A stretch of DNA of 64,000 nucleotides from an uncultured Flavobacteriaceae bacterium. Lineage in GTDB: Bacteria > Bacteroidota > Bacteroidia > Flavobacteriales > Flavobacteriaceae. The notes beneath the pieces are model-generated. The model worked only from the letters and a program-made list of their open reading frames with translations. It was not told where the DNA came from and did no database searches. Shown here one piece after another: positions 44,580-53,622 of this stretch. Within the stretch, counting starts at the first letter, position 1, and every line of letters starts with the position of its first letter. The stretch lies in contig CALLVX010000072.1 in the NCBI GenBank assembly GCA_938010765.1, positions 1 to 64,000 of the forward strand, written 5' to 3'. Position numbers and translations under genes: made by a program.

Positions 44580-44754
44580 ACCAAACCAAACTAACCAAAA
44601 ACTAAATGTACAATTACCAGTTGCACATTTATAATTAAAATTTTGAGATAACGCCGCTTTACAATCAATTTTATAATTTAGCGTTTCCCTATATACGGAC
44701 GAATCACGTTGTTTGGATTTCCAAATCAAAAAAAAAATAAAAACCCACATACGA

Positions 44755-45324
44755 ATGAGTACACTTCTTGAAAAGCATATTGTAGAATTGCTTCAAGAGC
44801 GAAATGAAAAAGCCATTTCCCTTTTGTATGAAAATTACGGGGATACATTATTCGGGGTAGCCAATAAGGTGGTTCGCAATGAGGAACTGGCACAAGATGT
44901 ACTACAGGAAAGCTTCGTGAAAATCTGGAAAAAATCAGACTCCTATGATCCTTCCAAAGCAAAGTTGTTTACATGGCTTTTTCGTATTACAAGAAATACC
45001 GCAATCGATAAATTAAGGAGTGCGAATACAAAAACCGACAAAGAAATCCAAATTGATGTTTCTGACGTATATACGTTGGGTGTCGATAGTATTAGACCCG
45101 AGTTAATAGATGTTCGAGAGAACCTCGGTAAAATAGAGGATAAATACCAAATTGTATTGGAAGCCCTCTTTTTTCAAGGAATGACGCAACAAGAAGCGAG
45201 CGATGAGCTCGATATTCCTTTGGGAACCATTAAATCCAGATTAAAAATCGGACTAAGGGAACTCAGGAAAATATACGATCCAGCCAAAGTGTTATGCCTA
45301 CTCATAGCGCTAAATTTGATATAA
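44755..45324 (+). CDS. ECF-type RNA polymerase sigma factor
   Basis: Read from ATG 44755 (189 residues, MSTLLEKHIVELLQERNEKA). Region 2 is recognised by FGVANKVVRNEELAQDVLQE and SFVKIWKKSDSYDPSKAK, with LFTWLFRITRNTAIDKLR, and region 4 by LEALFFQGMTQQEASDELDI and GTIKSRLKIGLRELRK. It directs RNA polymerase to stress or envelope promoters. A gene for its probable anti-sigma factor follows 71 bases later on the same strand. Confidence 0.93.
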   Translation: MSTLLEKHIVELLQERNEKAISLLYENYGDTLFGVANKVVRNEELAQDVLQESFVKIWKKSDSYDPSKAKLFTWLFRITRNTAIDKLRSANTKTDKEIQIDVSDVYTLGVDSIRPELIDVRENLGKIEDKYQIVLEALFFQGMTQQEASDELDIPLGTIKSRLKIGLRELRKIYDPAKVLCLLIALNLI

Positions 45325-45395
45325 TAAAAAGTAGAGGAATTTATCCCAATATATGAAGGGAAAAAAGTAGGTCCTCTAAAACAAATGATTTAGTC

Positions 45396-46157
45396 ATGGT
45401 TAAAGATAAAATTAAAATGTTCCTTGATTCAGATCTTCTAGAGAAGTATCTAATCGGCTCTACCACAGACCAGGAAAACTTGCAAGTGGAGCGTTATATA
45501 GCAATGTACCCTAAGGTAAGGGAAACGTATGACGAACTTCAGGAAAACCTAGAGGCTTTTGCCAAAATGCATTCCTTAAAGACACCAGAAGGCCTAAAAG
45601 AACGTATTCTTTCGAAAATTAGATCGGAACATATGGGCAAAAGACGTTTTGCACGATATGCAATGGCAGCTAGTGTAGCTACAATTCTATTTGCCGGGGC
45701 ATCGTACTTCTTCTGGAGTGAAAATCAAAGTTTACAGCAAGAAAATCAAATTGTAAACAATAAGATAGAGGATTTGGAAGCTGATATGCGTGAGCAATTA
45801 GCCGACGTTCGAAACCAGTTTATCGTACTTCAAAATCCGCAGACAAAAAGGTTCAACATCAACGGAAACAAAAAAGCGAAAGAGCTTAAAGCAGTCGCCT
45901 ACGTAAACCCGGTAAAAAAGCTGTCATATATCAACGTAAGTAAATTGCCGAATTTACCTGAAAATCAATGTTTCCAGATGTGGGCAGAGGTAGACGGTAA
46001 GATGCTTAACTTAGGGGTCATCCAAGAAACGTCTAACAAAGACAAATTAGTGGCTTTACCCTATGCCGATGAGGCAGTTGGTTATATAACTATAGGACCC
46101 AAAGGTGGCAACGAAACCCCAACGGTCGAAAACATTGTTGCGAATATCACGTATTAG
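45396..46157 (+). CDS. Anti-sigma factor with zinc-finger-like N-terminus replaced, membrane-anchored
   Basis: A 253-residue protein. The N-terminal cytosolic part (about 1-85, LDSDLLEKYLIGSTTDQEN) fits the flavobacterial anti-sigma type without the HxxxCxxC zinc motif. One membrane segment (YAMAASVATILFAGASYFFW) lies near 88-107, followed by a short coiled coil (SLQQENQIVNNKIEDLEADM) and an RskA-like extracytoplasmic domain (NQCFQMWAEVDGKMLNLGVI near 189). It holds the upstream ECF sigma factor inactive at the membrane until a signal arrives. The gene order supports this. Confidence 0.88.
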   Translation: MVKDKIKMFLDSDLLEKYLIGSTTDQENLQVERYIAMYPKVRETYDELQENLEAFAKMHSLKTPEGLKERILSKIRSEHMGKRRFARYAMAASVATILFAGASYFFWSENQSLQQENQIVNNKIEDLEADMREQLADVRNQFIVLQNPQTKRFNINGNKKAKELKAVAYVNPVKKLSYINVSKLPNLPENQCFQMWAEVDGKMLNLGVIQETSNKDKLVALPYADEAVGYITIGPKGGNETPTVENIVANITY

Positions 46158-46180
46158 TCCTTCGCGACATCCTATATTTT

Positions 46181-46215
46181 AAAGCCTCGCCATTCTTGTC
46201 GGGGCTTTATTTTTG
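46181..46215 (+). terminator. Terminator of the sigma/anti-sigma operon
   Basis: AAAGCCTCG pairs with CGGGGCTTT (one G-U pair) around a short loop, followed by ATTTTTG, 24 bases after the anti-sigma stop. Confidence 0.75.
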
Positions 46216-46223
46216 TACCTTTG
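46216..46223 (+). promoter_or_regulatory. Bacteroidota -7 promoter element for 46240 gene
   Basis: TACCTTTG, a perfect TAnnTTTG match, ends 16 bases before ATG 46240. It sits directly after the terminator, separating the small-protein/second-sigma unit from the upstream operon. Confidence 0.65.
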
Positions 46224-46239
46224 TAAAAACTTTGAAGAC

Positions 46240-46443
46240 ATGAAGCTTTTGTTTCTTACCATAGGCATATTGGCCCTTGCAGTAGCTGGTATCGCCATCA
46301 AAATTTGGTCTAAAAAAGACGGTGAATTTGCAGGCACTTGTGCTAGTCAGAATCCGTTCCTGAACAAAGATGGACAAGCGTGTGGTATGTGCGGTAAATT
46401 GCCCAGTGAGCAAGACTGTGGCAATGAAACAGCCGCATTGTAA
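46240..46443 (+). CDS. Small cysteine-rich membrane protein
   Basis: A 67-residue protein from ATG 46240, supported by the promoter box. One N-terminal membrane segment (LLFLTIGILALAVAGIAIKIW) is followed by a short soluble tail with four cysteines in the order C (GTCA), C-x2-C (ACGMC) and C (QDC), which could bind a metal or form disulfides. It is similar to small membrane proteins that accompany sigma factors in flavobacteria; no function assigned. The next gene's start overlaps its 3' end by 20 bases. Confidence 0.72.
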   Translation: MKLLFLTIGILALAVAGIAIKIWSKKDGEFAGTCASQNPFLNKDGQACGMCGKLPSEQDCGNETAAL

Positions 46444-47044
46444 GGTTTCGCTTATTTCATTATTTTCTAACGTATTTTTTTTGGAAAAACCCAAGGACAC
46501 ACTAGAAGGAATCATTCAAAAGGCGAAAATGGGAAACCAAATTGCCTTTAGTACCTTGTTAGACCGTTTTTGGAACGAAGTATACGGTTTTCAACTAAAG
46601 CGTACCCAGAATGAAAACGATGCTGAGGACATTAGCATACGTACCTTTTCAAAAGCTTTCGATAAGATAACTTCCTATAATGATTCGTATGGCTTCAATA
46701 CTTGGTTAATTGCCATCTCCAAGAACATTCATATTGATCTGGTTCGAAAAAGAAAACGCGATTTTCTAGAAACGAACAGAGGAAGCAACGATGCGGTCAA
46801 AAAGGTATTGGACGACGCCCCGACAGCCGAAGATCGTTTAATCATCGAACAAAACCTGGCAACCCTTCTCCAATATATCAAAAAACTAAAACCACATTAC
46901 CAAGAGGTCATCAATCTGCGTTATTTTCAAGAACTAAGTTACGCTGATATCGCCGCACAGCTAAACGAACCTATAAACAATGTAAAGGTGAAGTTATTGC
47001 GCGCCAAAAAACTACTGGCAGAAGTAATTAAAAGCAGGTCATAG
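46424..47044 (+). CDS. Second ECF-type RNA polymerase sigma factor
   Basis: Read from ATG 46424 (206 residues), inside the end of the small-protein gene; further in-frame starts exist upstream (46370) but would overlap more. Region 2 is seen in AFSTLLDRFWNEVYGFQLKR and ENDAEDISIRTFSKAFDKI, then FNTWLIAISKNIHIDLVRKR, and region 4 in EVINLRYFQELSYADIAAQL and NNVKVKLLRAKKLLAEVI. No anti-sigma factor is adjacent; the small membrane protein upstream is a candidate partner, by position only. Confidence 0.9.
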   Translation: MKQPHCKVSLISLFSNVFFLEKPKDTLEGIIQKAKMGNQIAFSTLLDRFWNEVYGFQLKRTQNENDAEDISIRTFSKAFDKITSYNDSYGFNTWLIAISKNIHIDLVRKRKRDFLETNRGSNDAVKKVLDDAPTAEDRLIIEQNLATLLQYIKKLKPHYQEVINLRYFQELSYADIAAQLNEPINNVKVKLLRAKKLLAEVIKSRS

Positions 47045-47130
47045 CGGTCGCCATTCCCTGCAACCTTTCGAACGAGGTCATCACTCGACCCAAGAACCCC
47101 GAACACAATGTACAGCCCCCAAATAGTTCG

Positions 47131-47138
47131 TATATTTG
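47131..47138 (+). promoter_or_regulatory. Bacteroidota -7 promoter element for lipA
   Basis: TATATTTG, a perfect TAnnTTTG match, ends 19 bases before the lipA ATG at 47158, the typical spacing in this window. Confidence 0.6.
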
Positions 47139-47157
47139 TTGAGATAAAATCTGAACT

Positions 47158-48033
47158 ATGAGCAACGAATCGATCGCAAGTGTTGCACCACCAAAAGGGA
47201 AACCAAAATGGCTTCGTGTAAAACTGCCTACAGGGAAGAAATATACCCAATTGCGAGGCCTTGTAGAAAAATACGACTTGCATACGATTTGCACATCGGG
47301 CAGCTGCCCAAATATGGGTGAATGCTGGGGTGAAGGTACCGCAACCTTTATGATTCTTGGGAATGTATGCACCCGTTCTTGCGGCTTTTGTGGGGTAAAA
47401 ACAGGAAGACCTGAAGATGTTGATTGGGCAGAACCTGAAAAAGTGGCACGCTCGATCAAGATTATGGGTATCAAGCATGCCGTGGTTACCTCAGTAGATC
47501 GAGACGATCTAAAGGATATGGGCTCTATTATCTGGGCTGAAACGGTGAAAGCAATTCGAAGAATGAACCCAACCACCACCTTGGAAACCTTGATTCCCGA
47601 TTTCCAGGGAATCGAAAGACACCTAGATCGTATTATCAAAGTGTCGCCAGAGGTGGTTTCCCACAATATGGAAACCGTACGACGACTTACGCGCGAAGTG
47701 CGCATACAGGCTAAGTATGACCGTAGCTTAGAGGTTTTGCGCTATTTGAGGGCAAATGGGGTCAACAGAACCAAGTCGGGCATCATGTTGGGATTAGGAG
47801 AGCTAGAAGAGGAAGTAATCGAGACGATGAAAGACCTTAGAAACGCCAATGTAGACGTGGTAACCATTGGGCAATACCTACAACCTTCTAAAAAACATCT
47901 GCCAGTAAAAGAGTTTATACTGCCCGAGCAATTCAAAAAATACGAAGAAATAGGATTGGAAATGGGTTTTCGACACGTAGAAAGCGGTGCTCTGGTACGA
48001 TCTTCCTATAAGGCGCATAAACATATCAACTAA
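47158..48033 (+). CDS. lipA: Lipoyl synthase
   Basis: Inserts two sulfurs into octanoyl groups on carrier proteins, radical-SAM style, to make lipoate for pyruvate and 2-oxoglutarate dehydrogenases. The 291 residues contain the auxiliary cluster cysteines in [20 protein letters not shown] (about residues 44-60) and the radical-SAM CxxxCxxC in [15 protein letters not shown] near 71. DLVxHN-type substrate residues appear as VSHNMETV. The C-terminal RSSYKAH segment holds the arginine-serine pair of the family. The length is normal. Confidence 0.97.
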   Translation: MSNESIASVAPPKGKPKWLRVKLPTGKKYTQLRGLVEKYDLHTICTSGSCPNMGECWGEGTATFMILGNVCTRSCGFCGVKTGRPEDVDWAEPEKVARSIKIMGIKHAVVTSVDRDDLKDMGSIIWAETVKAIRRMNPTTTLETLIPDFQGIERHLDRIIKVSPEVVSHNMETVRRLTREVRIQAKYDRSLEVLRYLRANGVNRTKSGIMLGLGELEEEVIETMKDLRNANVDVVTIGQYLQPSKKHLPVKEFILPEQFKKYEEIGLEMGFRHVESGALVRSSYKAHKHIN

Positions 48034-48131
48034 GAACGGCAATACATACCCAAGAGAATCAACAGGAAGAGGACAAGCACTTGTGTTACAAGTATACCCA
48101 GAAATTCCTTCCATAAAACACCTAACTTTCA

Positions 48132-49142
48132 TTGAAAACCATCAACATAGGTATTAACGGGTTTGGCAGAATTGGTAGAACCTTATTTCGCCTATTGAAC
48201 AAACAACCGCATCTTCGGGTAGTCGCCATTAACGATCTTGCCGACAGCAGAACGCTTTCCCATCTGCTGAAATATGATAGTATACACGGCGTTTTTCACA
48301 AAGAAATCGGTTATAATGAAAAGCATATTTTGGTCGAGGAGGAAGCCATACGGCTTTTGAATGCCGATAGGCCCGAGAACATTGACTGGGCATCGCAAAA
48401 AGTAGATATTGTAGTAGAAGCTACCGGAAAATTCAAGACCTCAGCGGCCTTAAGGCCTCATTTGGAAAATGGGGCAAAAAAGGTGATTTTATCGGTTCCA
48501 CCAGCGGATGACGGTATCAAAATGATTGTTTTTGGCATTAATGAGGAAATAGTAACAAAAGAGGATGACATCTTATCAAATGCTTCTTGTACCACCAACA
48601 ACGCAGCACCTATGATTCAGGTGATTAACGAGTTATGCGGAATTGAACAGGCTTATATTACAACCATTCATTCGTATACCACCGATCAAAGTTTGCATGA
48701 TCAACCGCATCACGATTTGCGGAGGGCGAGGGCAGCTTCACAGTCAATCGTTCCCACTACCACAGGGGCAGCAAAGGCCCTTACACGCATTTTCCCAGAG
48801 CTTTCCGAAGTAATTGGTGGCTGCGGAATACGGGTGCCGGTACCTAATGGGTCTTTGACCGATATCACTTTTAACGTAAAAAGAGCTACTTCGATTGAAG
48901 AAATAAATAGTACTTTTAAAAGAATTTCACATAACGAGCTGAAAAACATACTTTTATATACCGAAGACCCCATTGTTTCTATCGACATAAACAATAGTTG
49001 TTATTCTTGTACGTTTGACTCACAGATGACTTCCGTAATCGGCACCATGGTCAAGATCATAGGCTGGTACGATAATGAAACGGGATACAGCAGTCGAATT
49101 GTAGATCTAATGAATCTATTGGTCGATAAAAAGTTTATTTGA
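48132..49142 (+). CDS. gap: Type I glyceraldehyde-3-phosphate dehydrogenase (TTG start)
   Basis: Oxidises glyceraldehyde 3-phosphate with NAD and phosphate in glycolysis/gluconeogenesis. The 336 residues start at TTG 48132 (MKTINIGINGFGRIG); no ATG is available, and the NAD loop begins at residue 7. SNASCTTNNAAPM near 150 carries the catalytic cysteine (about 152), with TTTGAAKA and YDNETGYS also present. This is probably a second, divergent copy, since core gap genes usually start with ATG and differ in the S-loop. The TGA stop overlaps the next start by 4 bases. Confidence 0.94.
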   Translation: MKTINIGINGFGRIGRTLFRLLNKQPHLRVVAINDLADSRTLSHLLKYDSIHGVFHKEIGYNEKHILVEEEAIRLLNADRPENIDWASQKVDIVVEATGKFKTSAALRPHLENGAKKVILSVPPADDGIKMIVFGINEEIVTKEDDILSNASCTTNNAAPMIQVINELCGIEQAYITTIHSYTTDQSLHDQPHHDLRRARAASQSIVPTTTGAAKALTRIFPELSEVIGGCGIRVPVPNGSLTDITFNVKRATSIEEINSTFKRISHNELKNILLYTEDPIVSIDINNSCYSCTFDSQMTSVIGTMVKIIGWYDNETGYSSRIVDLMNLLVDKKFI

Positions 49143-51370
49143 AAACGAACTACCTACATATACGTCGTTTACTATGCTGCCTTTTGTTGGTCTACTTCGG
49201 TATGGGTACAATTCTCCAAGCCCAAGAAGCGCAGGATACGGTACCGACGAAAAGTGTAGCCGCCTACTTCGAAGAAGCAAGAACCTTTCGGCATCAAAAC
49301 AAAATGGATATGGCCCTGTCGGCCTTAGAGAATGCGGCCAAGGTAGCAGAGAAGAATGACAACATGAAATCGGTCATCGATGCATGGCACAAGTTCTCTA
49401 TTATTTACCTAGAACTTGGTAAGAAAAGTAACTCTGAAGTCTATTGGGACCGTGCGAATGTGCAATTGAAGGAAATGGAGTATCCTTTTGGTGATGCCAT
49501 GGACAAATATATAGGCGCCCTTTATATGTTCGGGGAGAAAAATAACTTTCAGGCCATTGTCGAATTAAATGATGCCCGCCAATTCAGTAATGATCGAAAC
49601 CTTGTCAACAACATATTGCTGGCAGAAGGGAATATTTTTTTAGGTCTTGAAAAGTACGACGTAGCTACGAAGAATTTTAATTCGTTAATCATCAATACCG
49701 ACCCTTACGAACAAGAATATCTATCTACCAAAGCCAGTTTGGGACTTGCCAAATTGTATTTGGCAACCGAGGAATTGGAAGAGAGCGCTTACAATGCTGA
49801 AAATGCCTTAAAAATGGCAAAAGAGCATCAGTTTTTTGTTGAAAGTGTCACTGCTAATGAGTTATTGTCAAAAATTTATGCCCGTATGGGGAGCTACAAT
49901 CATGCATGGCAAAACGAACGCAATCTTAATACCATCAAAGACTCGCTCTTTACCCTAGCCAAATTGAAGAATGAATCAAAGGCTGCAGAAAAAATACAAT
50001 ACAATTTCTTCGTTGATGAAATTGCGCGACTAGAACAGAAAAATGAAGAGTTGAGCCAAGAAGCTCGAAGTTCTGAGTTGACGGCTATCTTAACCTCAGC
50101 ATTTTTGACCATTATTTCATTGTTGGCCGTTTCCCTGTACCGAAACAATCAAATAAAACTAAAGACAAACGATCTGTTACAAACCAAGAATAATGAATTG
50201 CAGTCGGCCAGAGATGCTGCCGTACAGGCCATGGAAGCCAAAACCAATTTTCTTTCTACCGTAAGCCACGAACTACGAACACCGCTCTATGCTGTAACCG
50301 GGCTTACCCATTTGCTGCTTGAGGAGAACCCTAGTAAAAATCAAAAAGAGCATTTAAAAGCTCTAAAATTCTCCGGTGACTACTTACTGAATTTCATCAA
50401 CGACATTTTGCATATTAATAAGATCGACGCGGACAAGCTTGAACCTTTGGCCATTGAATTCAATTTAAAGAAGGTGCTTAAAGAAGTAATCGACTCTTTG
50501 CAACAAAGTGCCAAGGAGAATAAGACACAAATTGTCTTGGAATATGATGATACTATCCCATCCTATTTGATGAGCGACCCATTAAAATTATCACAAGTGT
50601 TTATGAACCTCGTTGGGAATGCCCTAAAGTTCACCAAGAACGGAGAGGTGAAAGTCATTGCCAAGTTGATGAAGAAATTCGAAGAAGATGTTACTCTTTA
50701 TTTTGAGGTTGTTGACAATGGCATCGGTATTTCCAAAGACCAGCAAGAAAGTATTTTTGATGGTTTTGAACAAGGTTCTATACAAATCAATAGAGAATAT
50801 GGCGGTACCGGTCTCGGGCTCACTATCGTAAAGAGCCTTTTGGGCTTATTCGGAAGTAAAATTCAATTAGAAAGTGAACTTGGACAGGGAAGTTCGTTCT
50901 TTTTTGAATTAAAACTAAAAAGTAAAGACAGTGTTGTTGATGATGTTCCATTTGAGATTACCGAGAAGAACTATGTTTTCAAGGGGCTCCACATCCTTAT
51001 TGTTGAAGACAACAAGATAAATCAAGTGATTACCAAAAAGATGCTTTCTAAGAAAGAAATCACGAGCGCTATTGCTAGCAACGGCACCGACGCTGTTGAG
51101 ATGGCCAAGGAAAATAGCTATGATGCCATCCTAATGGATATTCATATGCCCGGTATTAGCGGGGAAGAGGCCACCATCGAAATCAGAAAATTTGATACTA
51201 CTATTCCCATCATCGCCTTGACCGCAATTTCTTTGGATGATAGTTTGGAAAGTTTCTATGCAGCGGGTTGTGATGACGTAGTGACCAAACCGTTTAAACC
51301 AGAAGTATTCTATCAAAAAATAGGTGAGAATATTTTTGACAAAAAAAGAATTAAGAATACCGCTTCATAA
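49139..51370 (+). CDS. Hybrid sensor histidine kinase with TPR sensor region (TTG start)
   Basis: 743 residues from TTG 49139, overlapping the gap stop. Signal peptide (LLCCLLLVYFGMGTILQAQ), a periplasmic TPR region over about 50-290, a membrane segment near 319-340 (AILTSAFLTIISLLAVSLYR), then HisKA with phospho-acceptor in FLSTVSHELRTPLYAVTG near 380, HATPase (NLVGNALKFTKNG, GTGLGLTIVKS) and a C-terminal receiver whose aspartate is in DAILMDIHMPG near 665. Such TPR hybrid kinases sense envelope conditions in Bacteroidota. No separate response regulator is nearby. Confidence 0.93.
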   Translation: MKTNYLHIRRLLCCLLLVYFGMGTILQAQEAQDTVPTKSVAAYFEEARTFRHQNKMDMALSALENAAKVAEKNDNMKSVIDAWHKFSIIYLELGKKSNSEVYWDRANVQLKEMEYPFGDAMDKYIGALYMFGEKNNFQAIVELNDARQFSNDRNLVNNILLAEGNIFLGLEKYDVATKNFNSLIINTDPYEQEYLSTKASLGLAKLYLATEELEESAYNAENALKMAKEHQFFVESVTANELLSKIYARMGSYNHAWQNERNLNTIKDSLFTLAKLKNESKAAEKIQYNFFVDEIARLEQKNEELSQEARSSELTAILTSAFLTIISLLAVSLYRNNQIKLKTNDLLQTKNNELQSARDAAVQAMEAKTNFLSTVSHELRTPLYAVTGLTHLLLEENPSKNQKEHLKALKFSGDYLLNFINDILHINKIDADKLEPLAIEFNLKKVLKEVIDSLQQSAKENKTQIVLEYDDTIPSYLMSDPLKLSQVFMNLVGNALKFTKNGEVKVIAKLMKKFEEDVTLYFEVVDNGIGISKDQQESIFDGFEQGSIQINREYGGTGLGLTIVKSLLGLFGSKIQLESELGQGSSFFFELKLKSKDSVVDDVPFEITEKNYVFKGLHILIVEDNKINQVITKKMLSKKEITSAIASNGTDAVEMAKENSYDAILMDIHMPGISGEEATIEIRKFDTTIPIIALTAISLDDSLESFYAAGCDDVVTKPFKPEVFYQKIGENIFDKKRIKNTAS

Positions 51371-52415
51371 AACGGTGGATTTCTGCTACTAAAAATGTCC
51401 CTTGCTCCTCAAAAAATCGATGTCGTATCGGTAGATAATATAGGTTTTTCACCTTGCCCGCAAGACGAACATAATCTTTTTCGGTAGTAATAATTTTTGC
51501 TTTCCCGTTCAATTTTCGCAACTCCTTTTCGGTAAAAAAATGGTGATCGGAAAATTGCAAGTGCTCATAAACGAGCTGCTGATCATTTAGGTATCGAAGA
51601 AGTGGTTTCGGATTCGCTATCCCGGTAACCAAGGTGATATTTTCCTTAAAAAAAGAAAGCGGTCGTAGACCTTCTGGTCCTGTCAGCTCCTCTGCATAGG
51701 CTAAATAGGAGAACAGCACATCTTGGTATGTTTTCGGTTTAAGGCGTTTGCGAATGCGTTCACGGTCTTCCAACGATAAATCTAGCGGGCATTTAGTTAC
51801 AACAATCAAATGTGCTCTTTGTGCTTCTTGTCGACTATCTCGCAAATCTCCCGTGGGTAGATACTGATCATCAACATAAAGTTTTTCGTAGGCTGTTAGT
51901 AAAATATACAATCCGGCCTTCACTTTCCGATGTTGGTAGGCATCATCTAGCAATACCATTCCCGGCGCTACCGTATCTTCGAGCCGTGCAATCCCATTTT
52001 GCCTATCGGCATCTACCGCAACGGTCACCCCTGGAAACTTTCGATATATCTGAAAAGGTTCATCACCTAAATCGGCAACAGTGCTTTTTTTGTTTGCCAA
52101 TACAAAACCTGTCGACTTTCTTTTATAACCTCGACTTAAAACAGCAAGCTTGTAAGAGTCTTGCAATGCATCGATCAAGAATTCGATCATCGGGGTTTTT
52201 CCGGTTCCTCCCACACTTAAATTGCCCACACAAATAGTGGGAGTTTCAAAAGTTTTGGAACGAAACCATTCTTGATCGAACGCATAATTTCGAAGGCGAA
52301 CGACCATGCCATAGATCCAAGAAATCGGAAATGCTATTTTGCGAAGTATTTGCACAGCAACGAAAATATATATTTTTGAACTGACTGCAACCTTTTCTTT
52401 TACCGGTCTTTTCAT
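51351..52415 (-). CDS. lpxK: Tetraacyldisaccharide 4'-kinase
   Basis: Phosphorylates the 4' position of the lipid A precursor at the inner membrane. 354 residues; Walker A VGNLSVGGTGKTP near 63-75 and an N-terminal hydrophobic helix. DDAYQHRKVKAGLYI near 158 and IVVTKCP near 206 are family blocks. The start is uncertain: GTG at 52355 gives VQILRKIAFPISWIYG, which matches the usual first residues better than the listed ATG at 52415. Its 3' end overlaps the hybrid kinase end by 20 bases. Confidence 0.93.
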   Translation of the reverse strand: MKRPVKEKVAVSSKIYIFVAVQILRKIAFPISWIYGMVVRLRNYAFDQEWFRSKTFETPTICVGNLSVGGTGKTPMIEFLIDALQDSYKLAVLSRGYKRKSTGFVLANKKSTVADLGDEPFQIYRKFPGVTVAVDADRQNGIARLEDTVAPGMVLLDDAYQHRKVKAGLYILLTAYEKLYVDDQYLPTGDLRDSRQEAQRAHLIVVTKCPLDLSLEDRERIRKRLKPKTYQDVLFSYLAYAEELTGPEGLRPLSFFKENITLVTGIANPKPLLRYLNDQQLVYEHLQFSDHHFFTEKELRKLNGKAKIITTEKDYVRLAGKVKNLYYLPIRHRFFEEQGTFLVAEIHRFMKRYS

Positions 52416-52498
52416 TGTTTCAAATGTAAACGCCTTCGTTTATAGCAATTGAAGCCCCACCCGGGATCAATTCAAAGTAGAATGTCAAAATCAGTTCC

Positions 52499-52506
52499 TA
52501 TCTTTG
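52499..52506 (+). promoter_or_regulatory. Bacteroidota -7 promoter element for Nif3-like gene
   Basis: TATCTTTG, a perfect TAnnTTTG match, ends 19 bases before the ATG at 52526. It probably serves both the Nif3-like gene and the coiled-coil gene 3 bases after it. Confidence 0.6.
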
Positions 52507-52525
52507 AGACACTTAGTAAAACAAA

Positions 52526-53620
52526 ATGATTGTAAAAGATGTGACCACGCTGCTCGAAGAACTGGCCCCTTTGGCCCAAGCAGAGGATTTTGATAATGTA
52601 GGACTGTTGGTAGGTAGCTACGAGACCAAAGTTTCCGGGGTACTGGTAACGCTAGATACTTTGGAAAATGTGATCGATGAGGCCATAGCCAAAAAATGCA
52701 ACCTGATCGTGAGTTTTCATCCTATCATTTTTGGGGGCTTAAAAAAACTCAATGGCACGAATTACGTTGAACGTGTGGTTATCAAGGCAATTCGAAATCA
52801 CATTGCTATTTATAGTATGCATACGGCCTTGGACAATTCGCCCCAAGGCGTTAATGCAAAAATCTGCGAGGTGCTCGGTATCCAAAACCCAAAAATTTTA
52901 ATCCCCAAACAAGCGACCGTTAAAAAATTGACCACCTATGTTCCCAAAGATACGGCAACAGCCCTGAAAAAGGCGCTATTTACCGCAGGGGCTGGGAATA
53001 TGGGCAATTACAGTCATTGTAGTTTTACCACAGAAGGTGTTGGCAGTTATCGGGCTGGCGAAGCCGCAAAACCCACAAAAGGAGAAATCGGAAAAACACA
53101 TTATGAAGAAGAAATGCGAATCAATATGATCTTCGCGCCAACCAAAGAAAGAGCAGTGCTTGCCGCACTCTTTAAAAACCACCCGTACGAAGAGGTTGCT
53201 TATGAAGTGTTGACCTTAGAGAACAAAGACGGCAGTATTGGCATGGGAATGATCGGTGATTTAAAAGTACCCTTAAAGGGGCTTGCCTTTTTACAGGATT
53301 TGAAAACTCGCATGAAAGCGAACGGAATACGATATTCGGGGAATGCGAACAGGCAGGTAGCACGTATCGCTGTTTTAGGAGGTAGCGGTGCCTTTGCCAT
53401 CGAAGCCGCCAAAGCAGCAGGAGCCGATGTTCTGGTCACAGCCGATATCAAATACCACGAATACTATCAAGAGGAAGGTAAAATGTTGATAACCGATATC
53501 GGACACTATGAAACTGAGCAGTTTACAAAAAATCTTTTAGTTGATTATCTTACGAAAAAAATGCCTAATTTTGCAGTCCGTTTATCGGAAAGCAAAACGA
53601 ATCCAATCAATTATTTATAA
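52526..53620 (+). CDS. Nif3-like dinuclear metal center hexameric protein
   Basis: A 364-residue YbgI/Nif3 family protein. Metal ligands are in LIVSFHPIIFGGLKKL (histidine near 68), IYSMHTALDNSPQGVN (near 98-106) and VLVTADIKYHEYYQEE plus ITDIGHYETEQF near 307-335. The inserted middle domain (about 125-235, with FKNHPYEEVAYEVLTLE) is the CutA1-like insert known from the Bacillus YqfO type. Proposed roles include GTP cyclohydrolase I type 2 activity; this remains uncertain. Followed by the coiled-coil protein, a widespread gene pair. Confidence 0.92.
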   Translation: MIVKDVTTLLEELAPLAQAEDFDNVGLLVGSYETKVSGVLVTLDTLENVIDEAIAKKCNLIVSFHPIIFGGLKKLNGTNYVERVVIKAIRNHIAIYSMHTALDNSPQGVNAKICEVLGIQNPKILIPKQATVKKLTTYVPKDTATALKKALFTAGAGNMGNYSHCSFTTEGVGSYRAGEAAKPTKGEIGKTHYEEEMRINMIFAPTKERAVLAALFKNHPYEEVAYEVLTLENKDGSIGMGMIGDLKVPLKGLAFLQDLKTRMKANGIRYSGNANRQVARIAVLGGSGAFAIEAAKAAGADVLVTADIKYHEYYQEEGKMLITDIGHYETEQFTKNLLVDYLTKKMPNFAVRLSESKTNPINYL

Positions 53621-53622
53621 GT

